This document shows, one piece after another, positions 38,999-48,616 of a stretch of DNA of 64,000 nucleotides. This DNA is from Candidatus Manganitrophus sp. GTDB taxonomy: Bacteria > Nitrospirota > Nitrospiria > SBBL01 > Manganitrophaceae. The first letter of the stretch is position 1. Each line of letters starts with the position of its first letter. Made by a program: the position numbers and the translations under genes. The stretch lies in contig CP114561.1 of NCBI GenBank assembly GCA_028865235.1, forward strand, positions 2,438,001 through 2,502,000, read 5' to 3'. The notes under the pieces are model-generated. The model made no database searches, was not told where the DNA came from, and saw only the letters and a program-made list of their open reading frames with translations.

Positions 38999-39412
38999 CT
39001 ACTTATTTTCTACGTCAATATGAATGAGCCCGTTCTGAACGGCATAACGTATCAACTGTGCAAGATTCTGAAGGGCAAGCTTGTTCATAATGTTTACCCG
39101 ATGTGTTTCAACTGTCTTGACGCTGATTCCGAGTGTTTTTGCGACGTCCTTATTTCTCAATCCGCCCGAAATCAAGCGGACGATCTCCGCCTCCCGTTTC
39201 GTAAGGGGCCTCTTGTGAGACATTTGTCGCTTCATTTTCGTCTTCGGTTTTTCGACGATTTCCGTCTTTTCGTTTTCTTTGCCGCTGTGGGGAGACATTA
39301 AATAAGGTGTTCCCGTGATTTTGTTTTTTTCTATTTCTTGACCCTGCGCAAATTTTGCGAGACTTTCCTGATGGTTTTTAAGCCCATCCTTAATGTTATC
39401 TGACGACATCAT
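38999..39412 (-). CDS. Small LuxR-type HTH regulator
   Basis: A 137-residue protein. Residues about 1-60 are polar and unstructured-looking, and about 69-130 form a LuxR/GerE helix-turn-helix: LTKREAEIVRLISGGLRNKDVAKTLGISVKTVETHRVNIMNKL. There is no receiver or ligand domain. The end VETHR-NIMNKLALQNLAQLIRYAVQ is nearly identical to the partial gene at the right edge of the window. Divergent from luxI and only 320 bases from it. A link to quorum sensing is possible but not shown. Confidence 0.82.
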   Translation of the reverse strand: MMSSDNIKDGLKNHQESLAKFAQGQEIEKNKITGTPYLMSPHSGKENEKTEIVEKPKTKMKRQMSHKRPLTKREAEIVRLISGGLRNKDVAKTLGISVKTVETHRVNIMNKLALQNLAQLIRYAVQNGLIHIDVENK

Positions 39413-39640
39413 CGTTTCCCTCTCGGTATGTTGTTCGTCGGTTCTACCACTTCTATAAATAAGGCAGGTTTACACCCATCACGGTTCCACCTCGTCAAGA
39501 GACAAAAAGAAAAGAGATCCCGGTTTCAATAAATCTACTCGATGTTCTTTCCAGTCCTTCGCGATGAGAAAGTTCCTATTTCAATGAATTTTCTTCTCAG
39601 TTTATTTCAGGTGCATTCTATCGGGCTCGGCTAAAAAGTC

Positions 39641-39660
39641 ACCTGTCAGTTCTAACAGGT
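39641..39660. promoter_or_regulatory. lux box upstream of luxI
   Basis: ACCTGTCAGTTCTAACAGGT is a 20-base dyad with eight of ten symmetric pairs. Its ACCTGT/ACAGGT arms equal those of the classical Vibrio fischeri lux box. It is centred 85 bases before the luxI start codon. If it overlaps the -35 region as in class II lux promoters, the start site would be near 39693. Confidence 0.7.
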
Positions 39661-39734
39661 CGGCAGATTCGTCGTCTTCAGGTAGCCTTGGCTTGTATCC
39701 CCGTCATTTCACCCTTTCACAAATGGAGGAAAAA

Positions 39735-40466
39735 ATGGATTATCGGACGATTCAGTTTTATGAAGATGGATGTTGGATCAGATCGATTGAATCGGAAGAA
39801 GAGTATTTGCAGGCTTACCGGCTGCGGTATGAGATTTTTTGCGAGACTCTCGGCTGGGTTCCAGCCAATTCGACCGGATTGGAGATTGACCGGTACGATT
39901 CGTTTGCAACATTACTGGGACTGTTCTCGGAAGAGAATACGCTTCTGGGAATGATCCGTCTTCTCCCTCCGAACCAACCCTTCATGTTGGAGACCGATTT
40001 TTCCGATTTGGTTGCTCCCGGATACCAGATCCGCAAAGAGATCGATACCGCCGAAATTTCCAGGCTCGCGATAACCCCCTCCGCAAAAGAACAAGGACTC
40101 TCTTCCCGTTATCTGAACATCCTTCTCAAAGGTCTCTATCAGTGGACCCTCGTCAACAACGTCCGGTACTCCTATCTCGAAGTCGAGAAGCGTTTTTGGA
40201 GAATCCTTCAATTTCTAGGGTTTATTTCGACGCCGATTGGTCCGGTGAAATGTCTCCCTCCGGCGGGCGCAAACTCAATGGCCGCTATTCTAGATTGGGA
40301 GGCATTTCGATTCCACAACCGGAATCGCCAACCTGAATTTCTCGACTGGATGACTACGGTCCAATCAGCCCCTGTTGTATCGCAAGGGCAATGGCGTGTC
40401 CACGGGTCGAAGCCTGAAGCTTTGAGAGAATATTTTGGACATGAAAATTCACTGTCCGTTCGCTGA
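39735..40466 (+). CDS. luxI: LuxI-family acyl-homoserine-lactone synthase
   Basis: A 243-residue GNAT-fold enzyme that makes an AHL from SAM and an acyl donor. All family-invariant residues can be placed: Arg31 and Phe35 (RYEIF), Trp41 (GWVP), Asp52 and Asp55 (EIDRYD), Arg75 (MIRLLP), Glu107 and Arg110 (EISRLAI). Somewhat longer than typical LuxI (about 200), with an extra C-terminal 30-40 residues. The Met at 39735 has GGAGG seven bases upstream. The acyl-chain specificity cannot be read. The 3' end overlaps the convergent luxR gene by 113 bases. A lux box lies upstream, implying autoinduction. Confidence 0.9.
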   Translation: MDYRTIQFYEDGCWIRSIESEEEYLQAYRLRYEIFCETLGWVPANSTGLEIDRYDSFATLLGLFSEENTLLGMIRLLPPNQPFMLETDFSDLVAPGYQIRKEIDTAEISRLAITPSAKEQGLSSRYLNILLKGLYQWTLVNNVRYSYLEVEKRFWRILQFLGFISTPIGPVKCLPPAGANSMAAILDWEAFRFHNRNRQPEFLDWMTTVQSAPVVSQGQWRVHGSKPEALREYFGHENSLSVR

Positions 40467-41112
40467 TATGCAGGATGTGCGAGATTTCCCAGCTTGTTTT
40501 CCCTTCCTTCATCCAATCCAGAACCTCTCGCTCACGATGTGAGAGATCTGGATTTTGGGTGGAGGAGGGGGAGAGGGTTCGCATCAGTGCGACATGAAGG
40601 TGGGGCACGAGATATTCGAGTATCGTGGCGTGACGGGTATGATCCGACATCGATTGGCCCGCGAAGGAGAAGATGCTCCCGACACCGCTTCGATGGCAAG
40701 CGACACCGAGCGTAACCCCCTCCGATAGGCCGAATGTGTCCGCATCTCTAATAAACTTTAACTCGCCTGGGGAGGAGGCTTGTCGATAGGTTTCAGACCA
40801 AATCTGGGTCTTAAATCGACCGTAATGAGATTGAAGAATGGGATCTACTTCCGCATAATCCTCTTTCGTGTATAGACTGATCCAGTCAAGGGGGTAGCTA
40901 ATGTTGATCATTTTCATGAAGCTTTGAAAACGGGTTTCGGCGTCGATTTTTCCAAGGCAAATGATCGTATGTGTAGAGGGAATGAGTGCTTCGACGCGGG
41001 AGAGAAGGAATTTAAATTCTTCCTCGCCGTTGACACTTAGCGAGGCATGAATCAACTCTAGAACGGTAACCAGTTCATGTTTAGTTAAATCGGAAGGGAT
41101 GCGAGTCATCAC
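40354..41112 (-). CDS. luxR: LuxR-family AHL-responsive transcription factor
   Basis: A 252-residue protein with an N-terminal autoinducer-binding domain (about 15-175) and a GerE-type HTH (about 190-248: LSHREREVLDWMKEGKTSWE, ISERTVNFHVQNILSKL). The conserved ligand-pocket residues are present: Trp77 and Tyr81 (DWISLY), Asp90 (VDP) and Trp105 (QIW). It is therefore a canonical AHL receptor, not a solo with a changed pocket. Convergent with luxI with a 113-base overlap, so transcripts of the two genes are mutually antisense at their 3' ends. Confidence 0.9.
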   Translation of the reverse strand: MMTRIPSDLTKHELVTVLELIHASLSVNGEEEFKFLLSRVEALIPSTHTIICLGKIDAETRFQSFMKMINISYPLDWISLYTKEDYAEVDPILQSHYGRFKTQIWSETYRQASSPGELKFIRDADTFGLSEGVTLGVACHRSGVGSIFSFAGQSMSDHTRHATILEYLVPHLHVALMRTLSPSSTQNPDLSHREREVLDWMKEGKTSWEISHILHISERTVNFHVQNILSKLQASTRGHAIALAIQQGLIGP

Positions 41113-41397
41113 TATCCACTCCCTTACAGTTTAAACACAAAGCTGGATTCTAGTGGAATAAATAAGGCTCTGAAAAGAAAAATATAATGCCCGCTGGCAA
41201 TATACAGAAATAAATTTGACCGGTCAAGCTAATAAATACAATCGATCCAAGCTCCTCGGCGCGTCAGTCCCCCTTGTCTGAAACCAGACAATTCCGTCGC
41301 GGCGAGGGTCCGATTGTCCATCGACCGACTTGATGAGAAGAGAGAGAAATAATATGTGAAATCAGTTCATTGTGTAATTCTGATGCCAAGCCCGCAA
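41113..41397. other. Intergenic region between luxR and the cyanate operon promoter
   Basis: No credible gene. A 77-codon minus-strand frame here has no ribosome binding site or family match. The region should contain the luxR promoter and possible enhancer sites for sigma-54 activation. Confidence 0.5.
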
Positions 41398-41417
41398 GGT
41401 TGGCATTCGATTTGCTT
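41398..41417 (+). promoter_or_regulatory. Candidate sigma-54 (RpoN) promoter of the cyanate operon
   Basis: TTGGCATTCGATTTGCTT carries GG (-24, 41402-41403) and GC (-12, 41414-41415) with the required 10-base spacing and the TTGGCA and TTGC context. Predicted start near 41427, about 110 bases before the first gene. An NtrC-type activator site was not identified. Confidence 0.6.
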
Positions 41418-41429
41418 TTTAAGTGGGCT

Positions 41430-41466
41430 GGATACAGCGTTGTATTCCGAAAGCAGCGAAGGCGCT
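41430..41466 (+). promoter_or_regulatory. ANTAR-like antitermination leader (P1 and P2 hairpins)
   Basis: P1 (41430-41448): GGATAC pairs with GTATTCC (one bulged U) around the hexaloop AGCGTT, which has the A1 and G4 that define ANTAR-recognised hairpins. P2 (41455-41466): AGCG pairs with CGCT. Read as a hexaloop it is GAAGGC, with G4 but not A1. The 3' arm of P2 shares 41463-41466 with the terminator stem that follows, so P2 and the terminator exclude each other. This is the architecture of NasR/NasT-type nitrate-responsive leaders. The ANTAR protein is not in the window. Confidence 0.6.
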
Positions 41467-41517
41467 CTCTTCCATGATGAAGTGAAGTTTCTCTCATGGA
41501 GGCGGGCGTTTTTTTTT
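41463..41517 (+). terminator. Intrinsic terminator in the operon leader (attenuator)
   Basis: CGCTCTCTTCCATGA (41463-41477) pairs with TCATGGAGGCGGGCG (41494-41508) with 14 of 15 pairs including two G-U, followed by nine Ts. It lies between the sigma-54 promoter and the first gene, so expression requires read-through. Confidence 0.8.
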
Positions 41518-41535
41518 GTTTGAGGAGGAATCAAG

Positions 41536-41970
41536 ATGAAGCCGCACTATGCAACCGTGGGAGAGATCAAAAAGACCAATACATTATCGGCCCGGGAGGA
41601 GACGTCGGCATTCGATATCGCCCTGGCTCTCTTGGAGTCGGGCTTTCACGGAATGCCGATCGTCAATTCGAAAGACCAAGTGGTCGGAAAGGTAAGCGAG
41701 ATCGATCTGATCAAAGCGCTGATGGAGGGGAAAGATCTCAAGGAAACAACGGCAGGCAAGGTCATGAAGATCTGCCCCGTTGTGATCGATGAGGCGACTC
41801 CCCTCGAAGAGGTGGCCCATTACATGATGCAGCTTCACCTTTTTCGGATCCCGGTGGTCGATCGAGAGAACCATTTGGTCGGAACGGTGACCCGGCACGA
41901 TGTCCTGCGAGGATGGATGGGGGCTTTAGGGTTGACACAAGAAGGTTTTGGGGCTGATGCTGACCGATGA
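41536..41970 (+). CDS. CBS-domain pair protein, first gene of the cyanate operon
   Basis: A 144-residue protein with two CBS motifs (GMPIVNSKDQVVGKVSEIDLI and FRIPVVDRENHLVGTVTRHDVL). GGAGG lies nine bases before the ATG. It shares architecture and length with the protein at 29847. The position directly after the nitrogen-control leader suggests it senses an adenylate ligand and modulates the transporter that follows, but this is inference. Its stop overlaps an ATG of the next gene. Confidence 0.85.
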   Translation: MKPHYATVGEIKKTNTLSAREETSAFDIALALLESGFHGMPIVNSKDQVVGKVSEIDLIKALMEGKDLKETTAGKVMKICPVVIDEATPLEEVAHYMMQLHLFRIPVVDRENHLVGTVTRHDVLRGWMGALGLTQEGFGADADR

Positions 41971-41981
41971 AAGGGGAAGAG

Positions 41982-43267
41982 ATGCCAGAATCATCAAATA
42001 AGAAGAACGAGATCACCCGACGGCATTTTCTCGGCGCCGCCGGACTTTCGGCGCTCGGGGTGCTTCTTTCGGGACTGCCGCCCTTGGCGGGAGGGCTCTT
42101 TGCAGGGACGGGCGATACGCCGGAGACATCCAAGTTGAAAGTCGGATTCATTCCCTTGACCGATTGCGCTTCGGTCGTCATGGCGTACGAGCTGGGACTT
42201 TATAAAAAATACGGCCTGGAAGTGATCGTCTCAAAGGAGGCTTCGTGGGCGGGGGTTCGGGACAAGCTGACGATCGGCGAGCTTCAGGCGTCTCACATCC
42301 TTTATGGGATGCCGTATGCCTCCACCCTCGGGATCACCGGGGCCGAGGGACAGAAAAAAGAAATGATCATCCCGATGGCGATCAATCACAACGGCCAGGC
42401 GATCACGCTGAGCGCCGATTTAAAGAAAAAGGGGTGAACACGGTCGCGGATCTGAAGAAGCAGATCGACGCCGATAAGGGAAAGCGGACCTACACCTTCG
42501 CGCTGACCTTCCCGACCGGCACCCACGCGATGTGGATGCACTACTGGCTGGCCGCGGGGGCATCAACCCGGTCAATGACGCCAAGCTCATCACCGTGCCG
42601 CCGCCGCAGATGGTGGCCAACATGCGGGTGGGCAACATGGACGGCTTCTGCGTCGGCGAGCCCTGGGAACCACCGCGCGATCATCGACGGCATCGGCTTC
42701 ACCGCCATCACCACCCAGGACCTCTGGAAGGACCACCCCGAGAAGGTGCTGGGGATGCACGAAGGAGTTTGCCGAGAAAAACCCGAACACGGTCCAGGCG
42801 CTGCTGATGGCGGTTCTCGAGGCCAGCCAATACATCGAGCCGGAATGCAGAACACCGGGCGAAAGTGGCCGAGATCATCAGCCGACAAGAACTACGTCAA
42901 CACCAGCGTCCACCGAAGTCTTCTTGGGGCGCATCCAGGGGCCGCTACGATAACGGCGTGGGCAAGACGTGGTGGACGACCCCAATTACATGAAGTTCTT
43001 CAACGACGGCGCGGTCACTTTCCCCTGCAAATCGCACGGCCTGTGGTTCCTGACCCAGCACCACCGCTGGGGCTTGATCGACAAGCCGATCGACTACCTG
43101 GCGGTGGTCGAGCAGGTCAACCAGATCGACCTGTACCGGGAAGCGGCCAAGAAACTCGGCGTTGAAGTCCCGGTGCCGAAGGACCCGAGTGCAAGCAGCA
43201 GACAAGCTCTTCGACGGGATCGAGTCTGAGCCGGAACGACCCGGAGAAATACGTCCGACAGCTTTAA
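41982..43267 (+). CDS. NrtA/CmpA-type substrate-binding protein 1 (Tat signal; many frameshifts)
   Basis: Periplasmic solute-binding protein of the nitrate/bicarbonate/cyanate/taurine class. The N-terminus has a twin-arginine signal (TRRHFLGAAG) and a hydrophobic stretch. Then come LKVGFIPLTDCASVVMAYELGL, HILYGMPYAST and NGQAITLSADLKKKG. After 42425 the frame changes at least six times. Pieces in order include VADLKKQIDADKGKRTYTFA, GTHAMWMHYWLAAG, VPPPQMVANMRVGNMDGFC, GFTAITTQDLWKDHPEKVLG, KEFAEKNPNTVQALLMAVLE, ITMKFFNDGAVTFPCKSHGL, HRWGLIDKPIDYLAVVEQVN and RNDPEKYVRQL. The first 440 bases read cleanly. Met 41982 has AAGGGG upstream. Ligand probably cyanate or nitrate. Confidence 0.82.
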
Positions 43268-43289
43268 GATCCGCGAGAGGATTTAAAAG

Positions 43290-44206
43290 ATGGCGAACAG
43301 TGGAGATGGAAGTGACATGTTCCGAGGGGTTTTCGAATCACGCAGGAAGCTGCCAGGTGCGGGCGGAGGAGAAACCGGCGGGCGGACCGGAAACGGTCCC
43401 ACGGAAACGCCGGCTTTCTCCTCCCGCGTTGTGCGATCGACTACTCCTGCCGCTGGTCGTTTTCGTACTTGCTGTTCGGCATCTGGGACGCGGTCGACGC
43501 CAAACGATCGCGCCGATGCTTCCCGGTCCGGTCGACACGTTCGTAACGCGCTGGTCGATCTGTTCGCCAACCCTTTCTTTCGACACGGCCCGAACGACAC
43601 AGGGCATCGGCTGGAACACCTGTTCTCGCCTCGAGCGGGTGGCGGTGGGCTTCGGGCTGGCGGCGGTGGTCGGCATCCCGGTGGGGTTCCTGATCGGGGC
43701 GGTTCGCGCTGCATTCCACCGCACGGTCTCGCCGCTGATCAGCCTGCTTAAGACCGGTATCGCCGCTGGCCTGGCTGCCGATCGGCCTGCTGGTGTTCAA
43801 GGCGGCCAACCCGGCGGCGATCTGGACCATCTTCATCTGCTCGATCTGGCCGATGGTCATCAACACCGCGGTCGGCGTGCAAAAGATCCCGTGCCGAGGA
43901 CTACCTGTACGTCGCCCGTGTGCTCAAGCTCTGCGAATGGCGCAGCGGTTCACCCGGATCCTGCTGCCCGGCGACCCTCCCTTATACCTTGACCGGTCGT
44001 GCGCTTTCGGTCGGCACCGCCTGGCTGGTGATCGTCGCCGCCGAGATGCTGACCGGCGGCGTCGGCATCGGCTTCTGGGTCTGGGACGAGTGGAACAACC
44101 TGAACGTCGAACACATCATCATCGCGATCTTCGTCATCGGCATCGTCGGGCTGCTCTTGGATAACGCGATGGGCTGGCTTGGCAGGCGGTTTGACTATGA
44201 AGTGCG

Positions 44207-44210
<4 letters not shown>
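43290..44210 (+). CDS. NrtB-type ABC transporter permease (many frameshifts)
   Basis: Inner-membrane permease of the nitrate/cyanate/taurine ABC class. Reading across frames gives LLLPLVVFVL, TIAPMLPGPVDTFVT, LVDLFANPFF, ERVAVGFGLAAVVGIPVGFL, HRTVSPLISLLK, VFKAANPAAIWTIFICSIWP, ITNTAVGVQKIP-type and the C-terminal block TAWLVIVAAEMLTGGVGIGF followed by EHIIIAIFVIGIVGLLLDNA and a stop at 44210. The conserved EAA-like loop (pairs with the ATPase) is in the IPEDYLYVARVLKL region. The broken frames are so regular along the gene that sequencing error is more likely than decay. Start at 43290 (GAGAGG upstream) is approximate. Confidence 0.78.
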
Positions 44211-45118
<908 letters not shown>

Positions 45119-45155
45119 ACGATACTAAAAACAATCAAAAGAAAGGGGGGATGTA

Positions 45156-46482
45156 ATGAAAAAGGAGGAGCATTTCCATCCGCAGAACCCTCAGGATCAC
45201 GACTTGGCTCCGGCCGGACCTGAGGAGGCGCTCGACCGCGCCGTCGAGGAGGCCGTCGTCCGGGCGGTCCTCAGCCACACGCCGCTCAGCCGCCGGCGGT
45301 TCATCGGCATGCTCGGCCAGGGGACGATTGCCGCGATGATCGCGCAGTTTCCTCCCGCTGGAAGCGGTGAAGGCGGCCGCCAAGGAGAAGAGCGGTCCCT
45401 TGGAGAAGACCGCGCTGAAGATCGGCTTCATCCCGATCACCTGCGCCACGCCGATCATCATGGCGCAGCCGATGGGCTTCTATGCCAAACGCAGGGCCTC
45501 AACGTCGAGGTGATCAAGACCGCCGGCTGGGCCGTGATCCGCGACAAGGCGATTGCAACAAGGAATACGACGCCGCGCACATGCTGTCGCCGATGCCGCT
45601 GGCGATCACGCTGGGGGCCGGCTCGCCCCGCCGTCCCGTTCGTGATGCCGGCGGTCGAGAACATCAACGGCCAGGCCATCACGCTTCCCATCAAGCACAA
45701 GGACAAGCGCGACCCGAAGCAGTGGAAGGGCTTCAAGTTCGCCGTGCCGTTCGACTACTCGATGCACAACTTCCTGCTGCGCTACTACCTCGCGGAGCAT
45801 GGCCTCGACCCGGACAAGGACGTGCAGATCCGCGTGCTGCCGCCGCCGGAGATGGTCGCCAACCTGCGCGCCGACAACATCGACGGCTTCCTCGCGCCCG
45901 ACCCGTTCAACCAGCGCGCGGTGTTCGACGGGGTCGGCTTCATCCACCTGCTGACCAAGGAGATCTGGGACGGGCACCCCTGCTGCGCCTTCGCGGCGAG
46001 CAGGGAGTTCGTCACCGCAGAACCCGAACACCTTCGGCGCGCTGTTGAAGGCGATCGTCGATGCGACCCACTTTGCGTCGAAGCAGGAGAACCGCAAGGA
46101 GATCGCCGAGGCCATCGCGCCGAAGGCGTATCTCAACCAGCCGCTGACGGTTCTGGAGCAGGTGCTGACGGGGAACTACGACGACGGCCTGGGCAAGGAG
46201 CATAATGACCCCGACCGCATCGATTTCGATCCCTTCCCCTGGCATTCGATGGCGGTCTGGATTCTGACCCAGATGAAGCGCTGGGGCTACGTCAAGGGCG
46301 ACGTCGACTACAAAGCGGTGGCGGAGCAGGTCTATCTCGCCTCGGAGTGCGGCGAGAAGATGAAAGAGATCGGTTACCCTCCGCCGGGCAGCACCTACCA
46401 GAACCACACGATCATGAACAAGGTCTTTGATCCTGGGAAACCGGAAGAGTATATCGAGAGCTTTAGCATCAAGAGAACTTAG
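45156..46482 (+). CDS. NrtA-type substrate-binding protein 2 (Tat signal; frameshifted)
   Basis: About 442 residues. A long N-terminal region (about 40 polar residues) precedes a twin-arginine motif (SRRRFIGMLGQ). Further blocks: LKIGFIPITCATPIIMAQPM, LNVEVIKTAGWAVIRDKA, AHMLSPMPLAITLGAGSP, NINGQAITLPIKHKDKRDPK, FKFAVPFDYSMHNFLLRYYL, RVLPPPEMVANLRADNIDGF, DPFNQRAVFDGVGFIHLL and KAYLNQPLTVLEQVLTGNYD. It is a second, distinct binding protein. In cyanobacteria NrtC carries an SBP-like domain fused to the ATPase; here it is a separate gene directly after the ATPase. Ligand probably cyanate or a related anion. At least four frame changes lie before 46040. Confidence 0.8.
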
Positions 46483-46566
46483 GGCGCAGGACAAGGCGCA
46501 CCGGGTGTGACTATCTGGGATCAACCGGCTTCTCCAGCGCAGGTCCCACATAAAATGGAGATAAAA

Positions 46567-47007
46567 ATGACGAAAGTCGAAGCCGCTGAAGCGATCGTCT
46601 TGGCGAAAAGCGACAAAAAACTAACATGGGAGCAAATCGCCGCGGAATTCGGGATGTCACCCGTCTGGACCACGTCGGCCTGTTTGGGTCAGAACAGCAT
46701 GCCGAAAGAGTATGCGGACAAGCTCTGCAAATTCCTGAACCTCGGCCCCGAAGTTTCCGCCGCGCTGCAGGCGTTTCCTTACAAGGGCTCGGAGACGGTG
46801 GTGCCGACCGACCCGCTCATCTACCGCCTTTACGAAATCGTTCAGGTCTACGGACCGACGCTGAAGGAGCTGATCCATGAAAAGTTCGGTGACGGGATCA
46901 TGAGCGCCATCGACTTTACCATGCATGTCGAAAAGGTGCCCGATCCGAAGGGGGATCGCGTCAAGCTGACGATGAACGGGAAATTCCTTCCTTACAAGAT
47001 GTGGTAG
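46567..47007 (+). CDS. cynS: Cyanate hydratase (cyanase)
   Basis: A 146-residue enzyme that converts cyanate and bicarbonate to ammonia and two CO2 via carbamate. Catalytic Arg87, Glu90 (IYRLYEIVQVYG) and Ser113 (GIMSAIDF) correspond to E. coli Arg96, Glu99 and Ser122. An N-terminal HTH-like helical domain and the conserved tail GDRVKLTMNGKFLPYKMW complete the protein. Length is slightly below E. coli (156). Met at 46567 has GGAG six bases upstream. Placed after the transporter genes, it identifies the cluster as cyanate scavenging or detoxification. No carbonic anhydrase gene is linked. Confidence 0.95.
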   Translation: MTKVEAAEAIVLAKSDKKLTWEQIAAEFGMSPVWTTSACLGQNSMPKEYADKLCKFLNLGPEVSAALQAFPYKGSETVVPTDPLIYRLYEIVQVYGPTLKELIHEKFGDGIMSAIDFTMHVEKVPDPKGDRVKLTMNGKFLPYKMW

Positions 47008-47166
47008 GTAGGGGTGACCCTGTCGTAATCCGTTTCGCTCACAATTAAATTCAAAAAAAGGGTCGATCGACTCAACGGAGTGGTCTGTCGAGAGGTGGAA
47101 TGTAAGCAACATCCGGAATTGTTTCAAAAAGGTCAACAACAACAAACACAGGGGGGAATGGAACAT

Positions 47167-48508
47167 ATGAAATCAACTTGGAGGTGGGCTTCTTTTTTTC
47201 TGGCTGTTTATTTGCTGTTCTCGATTCCGGTTCATGCCGAAGAGGTGATGGAACTGCCTCCCATCAAAACCGCCGCCAAACAGATCACGATCGGCGGCCA
47301 GGGACGCATCCGGTACCAATCATTTCCCGCGCCACCGAGGGAAGAGCTCGATTTCTTCACCAACTACCGCTTCCGGCTCAATGTTGATGTTGCCTTGACG
47401 GATGGGGTCTCTTTCTTCCTCCAGCCGCAAAAGGTCGGCGTTTTCGGGAATGGGGAAACGGGGGCCGGCACCGATGTTTCTCTCTCATCGGTGAACACGA
47501 CGACCAATACCGCCACCGGGAACATGACACTCCACCAGGGTTATCTCGACTTTAAGGAGATCGGGGGGATGCCGCTTAACCTTCGACTCGGCCGATTTGA
47601 ATATATCATCGGCGGGCACCGGTTGATCGGGAACTTCGACTGGAGCCAGCGGGGCCGCTCCTTCGACGGAGGCCTTTTAAGCTATGCGATCCCGACCGCC
47701 GGAACCCTCTCCCTCTTTACCTTCCGGTTGACCGGCGAGACGGAGACCGGCCCCTTACCGGCCGGAGATCGGGACCTCGACACCGATCTGCTGGGGGCTC
47801 ACTTCAACACCGCCTTGATTCCGATGAGCCAGACCGAATTGACCCTTATCAACGATCGGAAGCTGGCCGGGCTTCCCGACTCGAAGCGCTTTACCGCCGG
47901 GATCAAGATCGAGCAGACACCCAACCTCCCGCCGCTGGCGTTCGCCTCCCCCCTCACCGGGCCGATCTGGCGGGCGGAATATTACAAGCAGTGGGGAGAC
48001 CGGACCGAGACACAGGAGATCGACGCCTTTCTCTATGCCCTCCGGCTCGGATACCGATTCGATCTTCCCCTCCAAGCCGATGGTGATGGCCGGTTATGAA
48101 GTCCTCTCCGGAGACGACAGTCTGACCGACGACGATTATGGGGTCTTTGATACTCTCTATGCAACGAATCATATTTACTACGGCTACATGGATTACTTCC
48201 TCGCCATTCCGGCCGACACACAGGGCCGCGGATTAAAGGACGCCTTTGTCCGGCTCCACCTGAGCCCTTTGGAAAAAGGAGGTCTCGCGATCGATCTTCA
48301 CCAATTCTCCTTGGAAGAGGACTTTGCAGGCGAGGACGCGTTGGGAACGGAGATCGATCTCACCTTCTTCGCCCAGGTGAACAAGGTCACCTCCGTCCTG
48401 GTCGGCGTTTCCAAGTTCCTCGCGGATGAAGGGATGGAACTGCTCGGCCGGATCGCGGAGGGTGAAGATCCGACCTTTGCCTTTGCCATGGTCAATGTCC
48501 TCTTTTGA
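47167..48508 (+). CDS. Alginate-export-like outer-membrane porin (frameshifted)
   Basis: About 447 residues with a signal peptide (hydrophobic residues about 8-22, cleavage near VHAEE). The beta-barrel domain resembles the alginate-export (PF13372) family: ITIGGQGRIRYQSF, FFTNYRFRLNVDV, HQGYLDFKEIGGMPLNLRLG, GHRLIGNFDW, and the terminal FAMVNVLF barrel end with aromatic last residue. One extra C near 48073 breaks the frame; deleting it joins FDLPL to KPMVMAGYEV. The position after cynS suggests a channel for small anions into the periplasm. A separate promoter is possible in the 150-base gap. Confidence 0.8.
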
Positions 48509-48616
48509 GGTCGGAATAACCGTTCCGGAAGCTGTTTTAACAAGGGATTAACGTCGTTGTGATTTTCATGTAATCAGAGACGGCTTTAATCATTGACTCT
48601 GAAACGAGGAGAAGCA

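Noticed and set aside
41264..41497. 77-codon minus-strand frame upstream of the cyanate operon
   Set aside because: It covers the sigma-54 promoter and leader hairpins, lacks a ribosome binding site and looks like no protein family.
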